IMG/VR virus record: IMGVR_UViG_3300027659_000108
Span: 1 to 34,690 of that record
Length of the DNA: 34,690 nt
Origin: a virus
Strand: one strand, 5' to 3'
Under the pieces are notes generated by a model that was given only the letters and a program-made list of their open reading frames with translations, ran no database searches and was not told the DNA's origin. Each line of letters opens with the position of its first letter. Position 1 is the stretch's first letter. The position numbers and the translations under genes are program-made. Positions 26,484 to 32,452 of the stretch are shown piece by piece.

Positions 26484-26558
26484 ACTGCGTGTGCTCGCCG
26501 GTAGTGGGCATCAGGCTTATAACCTGAGCAAGAGGGGGTTCGACTCCCCAACGCAGTA
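26484..26558 (+). tRNA. tRNA-Ile (TAT)
   Basis: Acceptor ACTGCGT/ACGCAGT, anticodon stem TCAGG/CCTGA around CTTATAA, T-loop TTCGACT. The arm is like that of Met/Ile2 tRNAs (CTCATAA) with C34 changed to T, so AUA would be read without lysidine. No CCA encoded. Confidence 0.85.
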
Positions 26559-27065
26559 TTATTTTTGAACTATAAAATAGGTTCTAGTACTATTACCTTT
26601 ATTCTTTGCTTTATATGTAGGTAATTGGCAATCACAGTTAGGACATACAATCCTAAGATTATCCAAGTGGTTATTATTAGATTTACCATCAATATGATCT
26701 ACAATTAAAGTAATAGGCTTACCATTCCAATTGTCTCCAGACTGTCCACATATCATACAGTTGTTTCCATATTTACGGATAAAATATTTTCTAATAGTGA
26801 AGTTATGGTAGTAACCATTACCAAAACCTTGTTTTTCTATAAGAGAATCTGATTTTTCCCTTTTATGTTCTATTTGACATTGTTTAGAGCAATATTTTCT
26901 GGGATTGTTAGTATTAAACTCAGTTTTGGTTTTACATTTTAAACATTTGAAATACCTAGTATTTTTGCGTCTTTTAGGTTGAATTCTGTTATTATAAGAT
27001 ATGCCGCACGATCTACAGCAGAATTTGGGGTTATTGGTATCCTTGTCGCAATTAGTACATTTCAT
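26559..27065 (-). CDS. HNH homing-type endonuclease with zinc fingers
   Basis: 168 aa from the ATG that has TAGGAG 9 nt upstream; an in-frame ATG further up lacks this. N-terminal C-x2-C knuckles ('KCTNCDKD', 'FCCRSCG', 'FKCLKCKTK', 'YCSKQC') are followed by an HNH core: 'NNCMICGQSG', 'LIVDHIDGKSNNNHLDNLRI', 'CPNCDCQ'. The V-D-H-I-D-G-K...N...D-N-L-R signature is typical of free-standing homing HNH enzymes. The only minus-strand gene in the tRNA region, it ends against tRNA-Ile. It is probably a mobile insertion into the tRNA cluster. Confidence 0.88.
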   Translation of the reverse strand: MKCTNCDKDTNNPKFCCRSCGISYNNRIQPKRRKNTRYFKCLKCKTKTEFNTNNPRKYCSKQCQIEHKREKSDSLIEKQGFGNGYYHNFTIRKYFIRKYGNNCMICGQSGDNWNGKPITLIVDHIDGKSNNNHLDNLRIVCPNCDCQLPTYKAKNKGNSTRTYFIVQK

Positions 27066-27134
27066 AATAGAACTCCTATAGTTATGTCTCGCTAAATTAT
27101 AATACACCGTTTCGATTCAAAAACAACTAAAGTC

Positions 27135-27163
27135 TTGACAACAGAATACCGATTATGTAGAAT
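27135..27163 (+). promoter_or_regulatory. Promoter (tRNA-Glu)
   Basis: TTGACA, 17-nt spacer with ACCGATTATG, TAGAAT. Confidence 0.8.
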
Positions 27164-27199
27164 AGCAAACCGGAGGCTGACGTTTGAGTTGCGATGGCT

Positions 27200-27271
27200 G
27201 GCCCCATAGTATAGTAGTCAGTACGCTGGCCTTTCACGCCGGAGACCTGGGAGCGTAACCCAGTGGGGTCA
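27200..27271 (+). tRNA. tRNA-Glu (TTC) with non-canonical T-loop
   Basis: Acceptor GGCCCCA/TGGGGTC, anticodon stem CTGGC/GCCGG around CTTTCAC, T-stem CTGGG/CCCAG. The T-loop is AGCGTAA where TTCRANY is expected, and the D-loop (GTATAGTAGTCAGTAC) has no GG pair. Same departures as the tRNA-Gln at 26026. Confidence 0.82.
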
Positions 27272-27285
27272 CTAAAGTTTTTCTG

Positions 27286-27314
27286 TTGACAAGCCGATAA
27301 GAGTATGGTAGACT
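27286..27314 (+). promoter_or_regulatory. Early promoter (gene 27337 and tRNA-Lys)
   Basis: TTGACA, 17-nt spacer with AGCCGATAAGAG, TAGACT. Confidence 0.82.
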
Positions 27315-27336
27315 GTTGGAACAAGAAAGGAAAGTG

Positions 27337-27513
27337 ATGATGAAGAACCTTCGCATCTATGATATTTTGACTGAGGACGGTAAGACTTTAGCCGATATTC
27401 AACTATCCATGGAAGAGGATTTTGATTGGGCTGATGTGTTTGACAAACTGTATGATTTTACTACAGAAAATATCAAAAGTTATTCTTACGAAGAAATTAC
27501 CGTAACCGAATAA
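27337..27513 (+). CDS. Small acidic hypothetical protein within the tRNA cluster
   Basis: 58 aa. AAAGGAAAGTG lies before the ATG pair. 'LRIYDILTEDGKTLADIQLS' looks like a strand pair, followed by an acidic aromatic helix ('MEEDFDWADVFDKLYDF'). Unrecognised. tRNA-Lys starts 6 nt after its stop, so both are on one transcript. Confidence 0.65.
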   Translation: MMKNLRIYDILTEDGKTLADIQLSMEEDFDWADVFDKLYDFTTENIKSYSYEEITVTE

Positions 27514-27519
27514 TAAGGC

Positions 27520-27592
27520 GGGCCTTTAGCTCAATTGGCAGAGCAAGGAGCTTTTAACTCTTAGGTTCGGGGTTCGAGTCCCCGAGGGCCCA
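27520..27592 (+). tRNA. tRNA-Lys (TTT)
   Basis: Acceptor GGGCCTT/AGGGCCC, anticodon stem AGGAG/CTCTT around CTTTTAA, T-loop TTCGAGT. Its 3' end abuts the -35 of the next promoter (27594). Confidence 0.92.
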
Positions 27593-27593
27593 C

Positions 27594-27622
27594 TTGACAA
27601 GTATGTTTGGTTGGTGTATAAT
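27594..27622 (+). promoter_or_regulatory. Promoter (gene 27647 and tRNA-like RNA)
   Basis: TTGACA, 17-nt spacer without CGATAATA, TATAAT. Confidence 0.78.
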
Positions 27623-27646
27623 GCTGGAAAGAAAGGAAGGTTGATT

Positions 27647-27817
27647 ATGCGTTATAGTGATGATTACGAACAGTATGATTATGACTATGATGAATTGGTA
27701 GAAAATGCCGATGATCTTGGTCTAGATGAAGAACCTTGGATGGATGAAGAAGAAGATGCCGAGGTTCCTTCTTATGGAAAGAATTACTATCCTGATATAA
27801 CGGAAGATGATTGCTGA
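27647..27817 (+). CDS. Small hyperacidic protein
   Basis: 56 aa, dominated by Asp/Glu/Tyr ('SDDYEQYDYDYDELVENADD', 'MDEEEDAEVPSYG'). Comparable in composition to the 15457 product. AAAGGAAGG before the ATG. The tRNA-like gene begins 5 nt after its stop. Function unknown. Confidence 0.65.
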   Translation: MRYSDDYEQYDYDYDELVENADDLGLDEEPWMDEEEDAEVPSYGKNYYPDITEDDC

Positions 27818-27822
27818 TTTTT

Positions 27823-27907
27823 GTGGATGCTTCTAGGTGGGACTAGACTCTTTTCTTTATCCTTTCTTTCTTTTCTTGAATAGCCGGTTCGAATCCGGCC
27901 ATCCACA
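27823..27907 (+). ncRNA. tRNA-like RNA with polypyrimidine tract in place of an anticodon arm
   Basis: Canonical outer parts: acceptor GTGGATG/CATCCAC (7 bp), D-arm TCTAG/CTAGA, T-arm GCCGG-TTCGAAT-CCGGC. Between D- and T-arms (27848-27882) there is no normal anticodon stem. Instead there is an almost pure pyrimidine run, at best closed by TATCC/GAATA with one mismatch, presenting a 15-nt U/C loop. That run is complementary to the AAGAAAGAAAG...AAAGAAAA leaders of the early genes. Position 8 is C, not T. It could be a regulatory tRNA mimic or a decayed tRNA. Confidence 0.6.
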
Positions 27908-27912
27908 CTTAT

Positions 27913-28422
27913 ATGAATGTTTTGAGCCAAAAGCCCGATGATTTTCGTCGTACTCCAGACGGTAAAGTTATTCAAGGTGCTAGCCATACTTGCCGTGTGT
28001 TAAATCATAAAGAGCGTAATAAGATTATTATAAAAGCTGTTTGTGATCTTAGAAAAATTAAAAATCAGTTTGACACTATTGCTTGCTGCGGTATTAGTGG
28101 TTTGATGGTTGTTGCACAAATTGCTGAACTGCTTGATAAACATATTTTGATTATTCGCAAAGATGAAAAATGCTACAGTGAATTTAGAACTGAGGGCGTT
28201 GCTCCTTTTCAATATGTGGTTATTGATGATCTTATTTGCTCTGGAGAAACGATAAGAAGAATTAAAAATACTATTAGTGATGAATACCCCAGAGCAATTT
28301 GCAAGGGTATTTATTGCTATCTTCCAGATGAGTGTTCATACAGGCCAGATGAAGAAGGATCTAAATGGTGTGTGCGTGATCTAAAGGCTCCGCTCCTAAA
28401 CCTAAGCCACCAAAAGACTTAG
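27913..28422 (+). CDS. Phosphoribosyltransferase-like protein
   Basis: 169 aa. The PRPP-binding loop 'YVVIDDLICSGETIRRIKN' (about 101-119) is the type I PRTase signature (hydrophobic-DD-x-x-x-x-G-E/D-T). A preceding 'IACCGISGLMVVAQIAELL' fits the core sheet/PPi loop. Substrate unknown (base salvage or a phage nucleotide modification). The ATG lies 5 nt after the tRNA-like 3' end and has no Shine-Dalgarno. The last codons are written by cassette 17. Confidence 0.8.
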   Translation: MNVLSQKPDDFRRTPDGKVIQGASHTCRVLNHKERNKIIIKAVCDLRKIKNQFDTIACCGISGLMVVAQIAELLDKHILIIRKDEKCYSEFRTEGVAPFQYVVIDDLICSGETIRRIKNTISDEYPRAICKGIYCYLPDECSYRPDEEGSKWCVRDLKAPLLNLSHQKT

Positions 28423-28479
28423 GACGAGCCGGGGCGGCCCCGCCCGACGTAAGTGCTTATATACCAACGACTTGCGTCA
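28396..28479 (+). repeat. Regulatory dyad cassette, copy 17
   Basis: CCTAAACCTAAG...AAAAGACTTAGGACGAG, GC-rich centre with CGGGGC/GCCCCG, then CCGACGTAAGTGCTTA...AACGACTTGCGTC. Overlaps the PRTase 3' end. Confidence 0.78.
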
Positions 28480-28504
28480 CGAAATTTTTCCGCAAGTTTG
28501 CCCC

Positions 28505-28533
28505 TTGACACTGCCGATAATAGATGGTAGAAT
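28505..28533 (+). promoter_or_regulatory. Early promoter (gene 28577)
   Basis: TTGACA, 17-nt spacer with CTGCCGATAATAG, TAGAAT. Confidence 0.85.
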
Positions 28534-28576
28534 CAGCGTATCGGAACGAAGAATCAGTAACACGAAAGGGTTGATT

Positions 28577-29524
28577 ATGCCTGCTATGGTCGAAAAGATG
28601 ATGTTTGTTGGTGCTACCCCTTGGCATGGTGAGGGTACGCAGCTTGATGAGAATCCCTCTATTTCTGAGGCGATTACCGCTGCTGGTCTGGATTGGGAAG
28701 TTGGCACGAAGCCATTGTTTACGTCGGAAGGCGAGGAAGTCAACGCCAAGGCGACTTTCCGTAAGACCGATAATAGGGTGCTGGGAGTTGTGGGTCCGCG
28801 TTATACCCCTCTCCAGAATCAAGATGCTTTTGATTGGTTCCAGCCGTTTCTGGACGCTGGCGAGTGCCAACTGCACACCGCCGGTTCGCTCAGTGAGGGC
28901 GAGAAGGTTTGGGTGTTGGCTCAACTCAATCGTGCGAACAGCGAAATTGTTCCCGGCGATGAGGTGAGCAAGTTTATCCTGCTGAGTAACAGCCACGACG
29001 GTACAACGTCGATCCGCGTCGGATATACTCCGATCCGCGTGGTCTGCGTGAATACTCTCGCTGCTGCCCACTCCAACAAGGACAGCCAGTTGATTCGGAT
29101 TCGTCACACACGCTCCAGCAAAACAAATCTGGATAACGTGCGAGACATCATGGATAATATCAACGTGCAGTTCGAGGCGACTGCGGAACAGTATAGGTTC
29201 CTCGCCTCTAAGGATTTCAATCAGAACGATATTCGTAAGTATGTCAAGATTCTGCTGGGGATTGATAAGACCCCGGACGAAGATATCAAGACTCGTACCC
29301 GTAATATCATGGATGAAATCTTGACGCTTGTGGAAGGCCCGAAGCAGAGTGCTACGAATGTTCGTGGAACATGGTGGGCTGCCTATAATGGCTTCAATGA
29401 GTATCTGAACTATAGCAAGGGTCGCACGGTGAGCAATCGCCTCGACTCACTCTGGTTCGGACAGAATGGGGTTGATAACGTCAAGGCACTCAATACCGCA
29501 GTGGAGTTTGCGAACGCCGTCTGA
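28577..29524 (+). CDS. DUF932-family phage/plasmid protein
   Basis: 315 aa. 'FVGATPWHGEGTQLDEN' at the start, 'FRKTDNRVLGVVGPRYTPLQ', then 'EKVWVLAQLN' and 'ILLSNSHDGTTSIRVGYTPI', 'RVVCVNTLAAA': the ordered motifs of the DUF932 (phage/plasmid-like protein) family. The family is widespread in phages and plasmids; a clear biochemical role is not known to me. Length is typical. ATG after AAAGGGTTGATT. GC-richer codons than the flanking AT-rich genes, suggesting high expression or transfer. Confidence 0.9.
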   Translation: MPAMVEKMMFVGATPWHGEGTQLDENPSISEAITAAGLDWEVGTKPLFTSEGEEVNAKATFRKTDNRVLGVVGPRYTPLQNQDAFDWFQPFLDAGECQLHTAGSLSEGEKVWVLAQLNRANSEIVPGDEVSKFILLSNSHDGTTSIRVGYTPIRVVCVNTLAAAHSNKDSQLIRIRHTRSSKTNLDNVRDIMDNINVQFEATAEQYRFLASKDFNQNDIRKYVKILLGIDKTPDEDIKTRTRNIMDEILTLVEGPKQSATNVRGTWWAAYNGFNEYLNYSKGRTVSNRLDSLWFGQNGVDNVKALNTAVEFANAV

Positions 29525-29612
29525 TCTTTTCGTGTCACGATGAAAAGTGGGAGGGCCGTAGCTGGGAAACTGGCTGCGGCCTTCTCTTTTGGTTGCTGCG
29601 AAACGGTTCACT

Positions 29613-29700
29613 AGACGTAAGTACTTGCAACATAACGACTTACGACGAGCCGGGCCGCAAAATTTTGTCGTAACTTTAGTATTCATAAGGACTTACGTCA
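29613..29700 (+). repeat. Regulatory dyad cassette, copy 18 (last)
   Basis: GACGTAAGTACTTG...AACGACTTACGACGAG, centre CCGGGCCGC, then TTTGTCGTAACTTTAG...TAAGGACTTACGTC. No further cassette is seen to the right of this point. Confidence 0.82.
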
Positions 29701-29709
29701 AAAAAACTG

Positions 29710-29738
29710 TAGACAAGCACGGCAAATTCCGATATACT
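29710..29738 (+). promoter_or_regulatory. Promoter of a short unit containing RNA element D
   Basis: TAGACA, 17-nt spacer with TTCCGA, TATACT. The transcript to the next promoter is about 180 nt and holds no gene longer than a few codons. Confidence 0.7.
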
Positions 29739-29822
29739 GTAGGGGGAGTAGACGTAAGGTGTTGGTATGAAAGAAGTTAGGGTAAGATTATAAAAAGAGA
29801 TTGTATAAAATCATATTATAAT

Positions 29823-29872
29823 TGTCTTATCTAATCCACCGGATTTGCTGGTCTTGTTGATAGTCAGCCAAA
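29823..29872 (+). ncRNA. TAGTCAG two-hairpin RNA element, copy D
   Basis: Hairpin AATCC-ACC-GGATT, then TTG...CAA around TTGATAGTCAG(C). It sits in a gene-free, promoter-driven unit and is followed by an ATCAT...ATGAT hairpin (29880-29900). Confidence 0.62.
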
Positions 29873-29924
29873 AACTAGGATCATTAGATTCTTTGATGAT
29901 TCTAAGTCTATGATACTAAACAAG

Positions 29925-29953
29925 TTGCGACGAGTCCTCTCTTGTGGTATACT
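29925..29953 (+). promoter_or_regulatory. Promoter upstream of RNA element E and gene 30178
   Basis: TTGCGA, 17-nt spacer, TATACT. The 225-nt region to the 30178 ATG contains only RNA element E and a 14-codon frame. Confidence 0.6.
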
Positions 29954-30094
29954 GGTGGTATGGGAGAGTATGAATTATTCTAATGATAGTTTTGAGATAA
30001 AGTCTCAATATTAAATTATTGTTAGATAGTTATAATCTCTACCATATTGATAAACTTAGCTATAGTCTGGCCTTATATGGGGCCACTTTATTTT

Positions 30095-30144
30095 GTCTCA
30101 GCTTATCTTACGGATTTGCGGTCTTGGCGATAGTCAGCGAGAAT
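30095..30144 (+). ncRNA. TAGTCAG two-hairpin RNA element, copy E
   Basis: Weaker first hairpin (ATCT-TAC-GGAT with a G-U pair), second part CTTG...CGAG around GCGATAGTCAG as in copy C. Lies in the 5' leader of the 30178 gene. A frame reads through it without a stop, but this is probably incidental. Confidence 0.58.
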
Positions 30145-30177
30145 TCTTGGTATATTACTTATGCAGGAAAAATAAAT

Positions 30178-30387
30178 ATGTCTAGTAGAAAAGATGATCT
30201 GATTAAAAGCATGAACTATTGTATAGATTGTGCTAAGATGAGAATACAATGGTATATGGAGACTGGTACTATGAGGTATCTTAATGAGGGAAGTGATTAT
30301 TTAAGTGTGGCTAATCTTTATGTTAAAGAAATTAATAATGAGTTGAGCGGGAATTATCATATGAATCTTAGTACTGAGAAGGTTTAA
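30178..30387 (+). CDS. Small helical hypothetical protein
   Basis: 69 aa from the ATG with AGGAAA 9 nt upstream; a longer reading frame extends upstream through RNA element E but lacks a ribosome-binding site. 'RKDDLIKSMNYCIDCAKMRI' and 'YLNEGSDYLSVANLYVKEIN' suggest two helices in a TPR-like or four-helix arrangement. Unrecognised. Confidence 0.65.
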   Translation: MSSRKDDLIKSMNYCIDCAKMRIQWYMETGTMRYLNEGSDYLSVANLYVKEINNELSGNYHMNLSTEKV

Positions 30388-30389
30388 TT

Positions 30390-30596
30390 ATGAAAATAGT
30401 TAAAATTAGTATGGAATTGGTTATTGATGATGATGAAAACTTTTATATTCCTGAGGAGATTAGTGGTGGTGTTTTTACTCCTAGGTTTGATAATGATAAG
30501 ATAGCCCAATATTTAAATAATAAACTGTATACTGATCCTGAATTCTTTGGGGACTTTGGTCCTGAGAATATTGTTAGTGTGGGGGAATTTGTATGA
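30390..30596 (+). CDS. Small acidic hypothetical protein
   Basis: 68 aa, beginning 2 nt after the previous stop. 'KIVKISMELVIDDDENFYIP' then an acidic, helical rest. It overlaps the next gene (ATGA). No family recognised. Confidence 0.62.
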   Translation: MKIVKISMELVIDDDENFYIPEEISGGVFTPRFDNDKIAQYLNNKLYTDPEFFGDFGPENIVSVGEFV

Positions 30597-30778
30597 ATAA
30601 AATACTGTGCATTATAATGTTGCTAATTTCCCTTGTTGTAAGCAGAAACTATAGGTATAAATGTAATACTTGTTATCTTATTTTTGAATATGGTGAACAA
30701 GGTACTAAAATTTGTCCTAGGGATGGGTCTTTTATGGTTCCTGATTATGAGGTTAATTGTGCAAATAGAAGTAAGTAA
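30593..30778 (+). CDS. Small exported or membrane protein with Cys pairs
   Basis: 61 aa. N-terminal hydrophobic segment ('ILCIIMLLISLVVS') that could be a signal peptide or anchor, followed by 'YKCNTCYLIFEYG' and 'KICPRDGSFM', a rubredoxin/zinc-ribbon-like C-x2-C plus Cys. GGGGGAATTTGT precedes the ATG. Function unknown. Confidence 0.62.
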   Translation: MNKILCIIMLLISLVVSRNYRYKCNTCYLIFEYGEQGTKICPRDGSFMVPDYEVNCANRSK

Positions 30779-30902
30779 ACAAGAGGCGTGGAAGCTTTTG
30801 GATGCTATAAAAACTTATATGAAGGATTATACTGTTACTGCTCCAGTTAGTAAAACATTTAATAATATTATTAAAAAGTTAGAGACTATTACCAACTCAT
30901 AA
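30747..30902 (+). CDS. Small helical protein overlapping the 30593 gene
   Basis: 51 aa if started at ATG 30747; a GTG at 30759 is an alternative with AGG upstream. 'VQIEVSKQEAWKLLDAIKTY' and 'SKTFNNIIKKLETI' form the strand-plus-helices pattern of a small phage protein type I have met but cannot name. It overlaps the end of the 30593 gene by about 30 nt in another frame. Confidence 0.6.
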   Translation: MRLIVQIEVSKQEAWKLLDAIKTYMKDYTVTAPVSKTFNNIIKKLETITNS

Positions 30903-30983
30903 TAATTTTCAAAATCCAGCCTTAACGTATTTAGGCCATGGCTGGTTTGGTCCTGTTGATCTAAATTCTTTATTCTCAACACG

Positions 30984-31011
30984 TTGTGGCAACCGATAGG
31001 TATGGTATAAT
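30984..31011 (+). promoter_or_regulatory. Promoter-like site with CCGATAGG spacer
   Basis: TTGTGG, 16-nt spacer with ACCGATAGG, TATAAT. The next 370 nt before the 31391 gene hold only a 13-codon hydrophobic frame (31079-31120) and, on the other strand, a possible gene. Confidence 0.6.
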
Positions 31012-31141
31012 GAAAGGGTGCCCCAACGATAGTATACTTGTCAGAAATGTCTTTGTCAATTCTCTTTTAGGAATCTCAATGATACTGCTTCTGATTATGA
31101 TCGTATTGATGCTTGATTAAATAAATTTTATTCTCAATAAA

Positions 31142-31435
31142 TTATAAATCTGTATAAAAAATAACAGAATATTTAACCAAATAATTAGAGAATAAAGCAT
31201 AGTACTTAGAAAGAATTCTATTACAGAAAGGACAAGTCTCATATATAAAAATTTTGTAGTATTCTTTGGATTCATATGGTATAATGCTATAGTCAACGGA
31301 GCCAGATGTTAAACGTCTTGTGAATAAAGACGAAGAACAATTGGAATCATGGGCAAGAGAGTTTTTAACTTTTAAACCATGAGGTGATTTATGCGTGCTA
31401 GATATATTAGTGAAGTTAACCGTAAGGAAATTCAA
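31142..31435 (-). CDS. Possible minus-strand zinc-binding protein
   Basis: 97 aa in the longest form. The internal 'AHDSNCSSSLFTRRLTSGSV' and 'IYETCPFCNRIL' look protein-like (C-x2-C near the end), which is why it is not dismissed. However, its start overlaps the 31391 gene, no ribosome-binding site is evident for the ATG, and neighbours run the other way. The true start may be a later non-ATG codon. Confidence 0.33.
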   Translation of the reverse strand: MNFLTVNFTNISSTHKSPHGLKVKNSLAHDSNCSSSLFTRRLTSGSVDYSIIPYESKEYYKIFIYETCPFCNRILSKYYALFSNYLVKYSVIFYTDL

Positions 31436-31654
31436 AGAAAGTATATTGATCAGATTTTGGGCGAGTTAGATTTTATGGATATTAAGAATAGTCTAAGAGA
31501 CTATCTATCCAAGGAAAAGGATAAAGAATCTAATTATGCTTTAGAGTCTGAGATACGAAAAGAAGCTCCTGAAGTTCTAGTTGATAATTGGGAGGACTTT
31601 CAAGGTCCTGCTACATTAACTAGAGACAAGAAAGTGAAAGGGGGAGCATCATGA
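31391..31654 (+). CDS. Small helical protein, paralog of the 31651 gene
   Basis: 87 aa. It shares 'YIDQILGELDFMDIKNSLRD' / 'YVDHILSRMDQTDIWESLKN', 'YLSKEKDKE' / 'YLFKEKIKY' and 'LESEIRKEAPEVL' / 'LQAEIKRYCPSIL' with the next product. GAGGTGATTT before the ATG. Tandem duplication; function unknown. It overlaps its paralog by 4 nt. Confidence 0.7.
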   Translation: MRARYISEVNRKEIQRKYIDQILGELDFMDIKNSLRDYLSKEKDKESNYALESEIRKEAPEVLVDNWEDFQGPATLTRDKKVKGGAS

Positions 31655-31899
31655 AAACACTAATTATAAACGAAAATAATAAGAGTTATTTCACTAAAAG
31701 ATACGTTGATCATATTTTATCACGAATGGATCAGACAGACATATGGGAGTCTTTAAAGAATTATTTATTCAAAGAAAAGATTAAGTATCCAACCGATACT
31801 TTACAAGCTGAAATCAAAAGATACTGTCCTTCTATTTTGGAAGAACATTTATCAGAAGCGGTTGTAGGGAAAGGAGAAGAATACAATGAGAACTTTTAG
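31651..31899 (+). CDS. Small helical protein, paralog of the 31391 gene
   Basis: 82 aa, aligned with the 31391 product over about 60 residues. The two genes and the 31886 gene overlap by 4 and 14 nt, forming a compact operon. The C-terminal tail is acidic. Confidence 0.7.
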   Translation: MKTLIINENNKSYFTKRYVDHILSRMDQTDIWESLKNYLFKEKIKYPTDTLQAEIKRYCPSILEEHLSEAVVGKGEEYNENF

Positions 31900-32134
31900 A
31901 AGAATAATTTCTTTTGAGGTTGAGGGTGAAATTTATGACCACTCCACATCTGCTGAAGAGATTTTAGAAAATTATAACTGGAGTTTTAAAGGATACCACG
32001 ATAATCATGAAGACAAATGTTTCTTAGAATCATCTCATGATGATCGTCGTGGACGTATTACTAAAGTTGTTCGTAAGAATAAAATTAGTAAAACTGATAG
32101 GGCAGATACAGAAACTTTTACAGTTAATACATGA
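31886..32134 (+). CDS. Small charged hypothetical protein
   Basis: 82 aa. 'RRIISFEVEGEIYDHSTSAE' suggests beta structure, then a Lys/Arg/Asp-rich C-terminus ('DRRGRITKVVRKNKISKTDR'). GGAGAAGAATACA precedes the ATG inside the previous gene. Unrecognised. Confidence 0.65.
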   Translation: MRTFRRIISFEVEGEIYDHSTSAEEILENYNWSFKGYHDNHEDKCFLESSHDDRRGRITKVVRKNKISKTDRADTETFTVNT

Positions 32135-32142
32135 GGTGCTTT

Positions 32143-32259
32143 ATGATTACATTGCCAGTAGAATATTGGTTTGTTGGTGTTTTCATAGTATTAAGTTTGT
32201 TAACATGGTTTGGATACCAATATTTTTATCTTAATGAAAATAAAAGCTTCAAACTATAA
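32143..32259 (+). CDS. Micro-membrane protein
   Basis: 38 aa: 'WFVGVFIVLSLLTWFGYQYF' is a single transmembrane segment, with a short polar tail. GAGGTGCTTT before the ATG. Last gene before RNA element F. Confidence 0.5.
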   Translation: MITLPVEYWFVGVFIVLSLLTWFGYQYFYLNENKSFKL

Positions 32260-32297
32260 TTAAATTAATGATTTTTACATAACCGATCCGGACATTA

Positions 32298-32350
32298 GTT
32301 TCAGCTAATGCTCCGGGTTTGGTTTTTGTGGTTGTAGTCAGCGATAAATT
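32298..32350 (+). ncRNA. TAGTCAG two-hairpin RNA element, copy F
   Basis: First hairpin degenerate (AATGC-TCC-GGGTT), then TTGT...GCGA around the GGTTGTAGTCA loop. Between the 32143 gene and the 32374 promoter. Confidence 0.55.
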
Positions 32351-32373
32351 GGGAGCCATAGTAATGGTATTGG

Positions 32374-32401
32374 TTGACCATGCTATGTTAACGCATACTA
32401 T
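32374..32401 (+). promoter_or_regulatory. Promoter (gene 32453)
   Basis: TTGACC, 16-nt spacer, TACTAT; CATACT-ATAC-AGTATG palindrome over the -10. This TACTAT class recurs at 33731 and 34234 and lacks CGATAATA. Confidence 0.68.
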
Positions 32402-32452
32402 ACAGTATGTATCAGTCGCAAGGACGCGACATTCCTTTTAACGGAGAAATTT

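Noticed and set aside
27823-27907. Ordinary tRNA, tRNA-Sec or intron-containing tRNA.
   Set aside because: No anticodon stem can be formed in the normal place, no TCA anticodon is present, and the insert is a simple pyrimidine run without intron features.
9559-29700. CRISPR-like repeat series.
   Set aside because: The 18 cassettes are separated by 0.4-5 kb of genes, vary in sequence and have no uniform spacers; no cas genes are present.
29970-30014. 14-codon frame after GGGAGAGT in the unit holding RNA element E.
   Set aside because: Too short to support without comparative data, though the ribosome-binding site is reasonable.
31079-31120. 13-codon all-hydrophobic frame with AGGAA upstream.
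   Set aside because: Could be a membrane micropeptide but too short to call from sequence alone.
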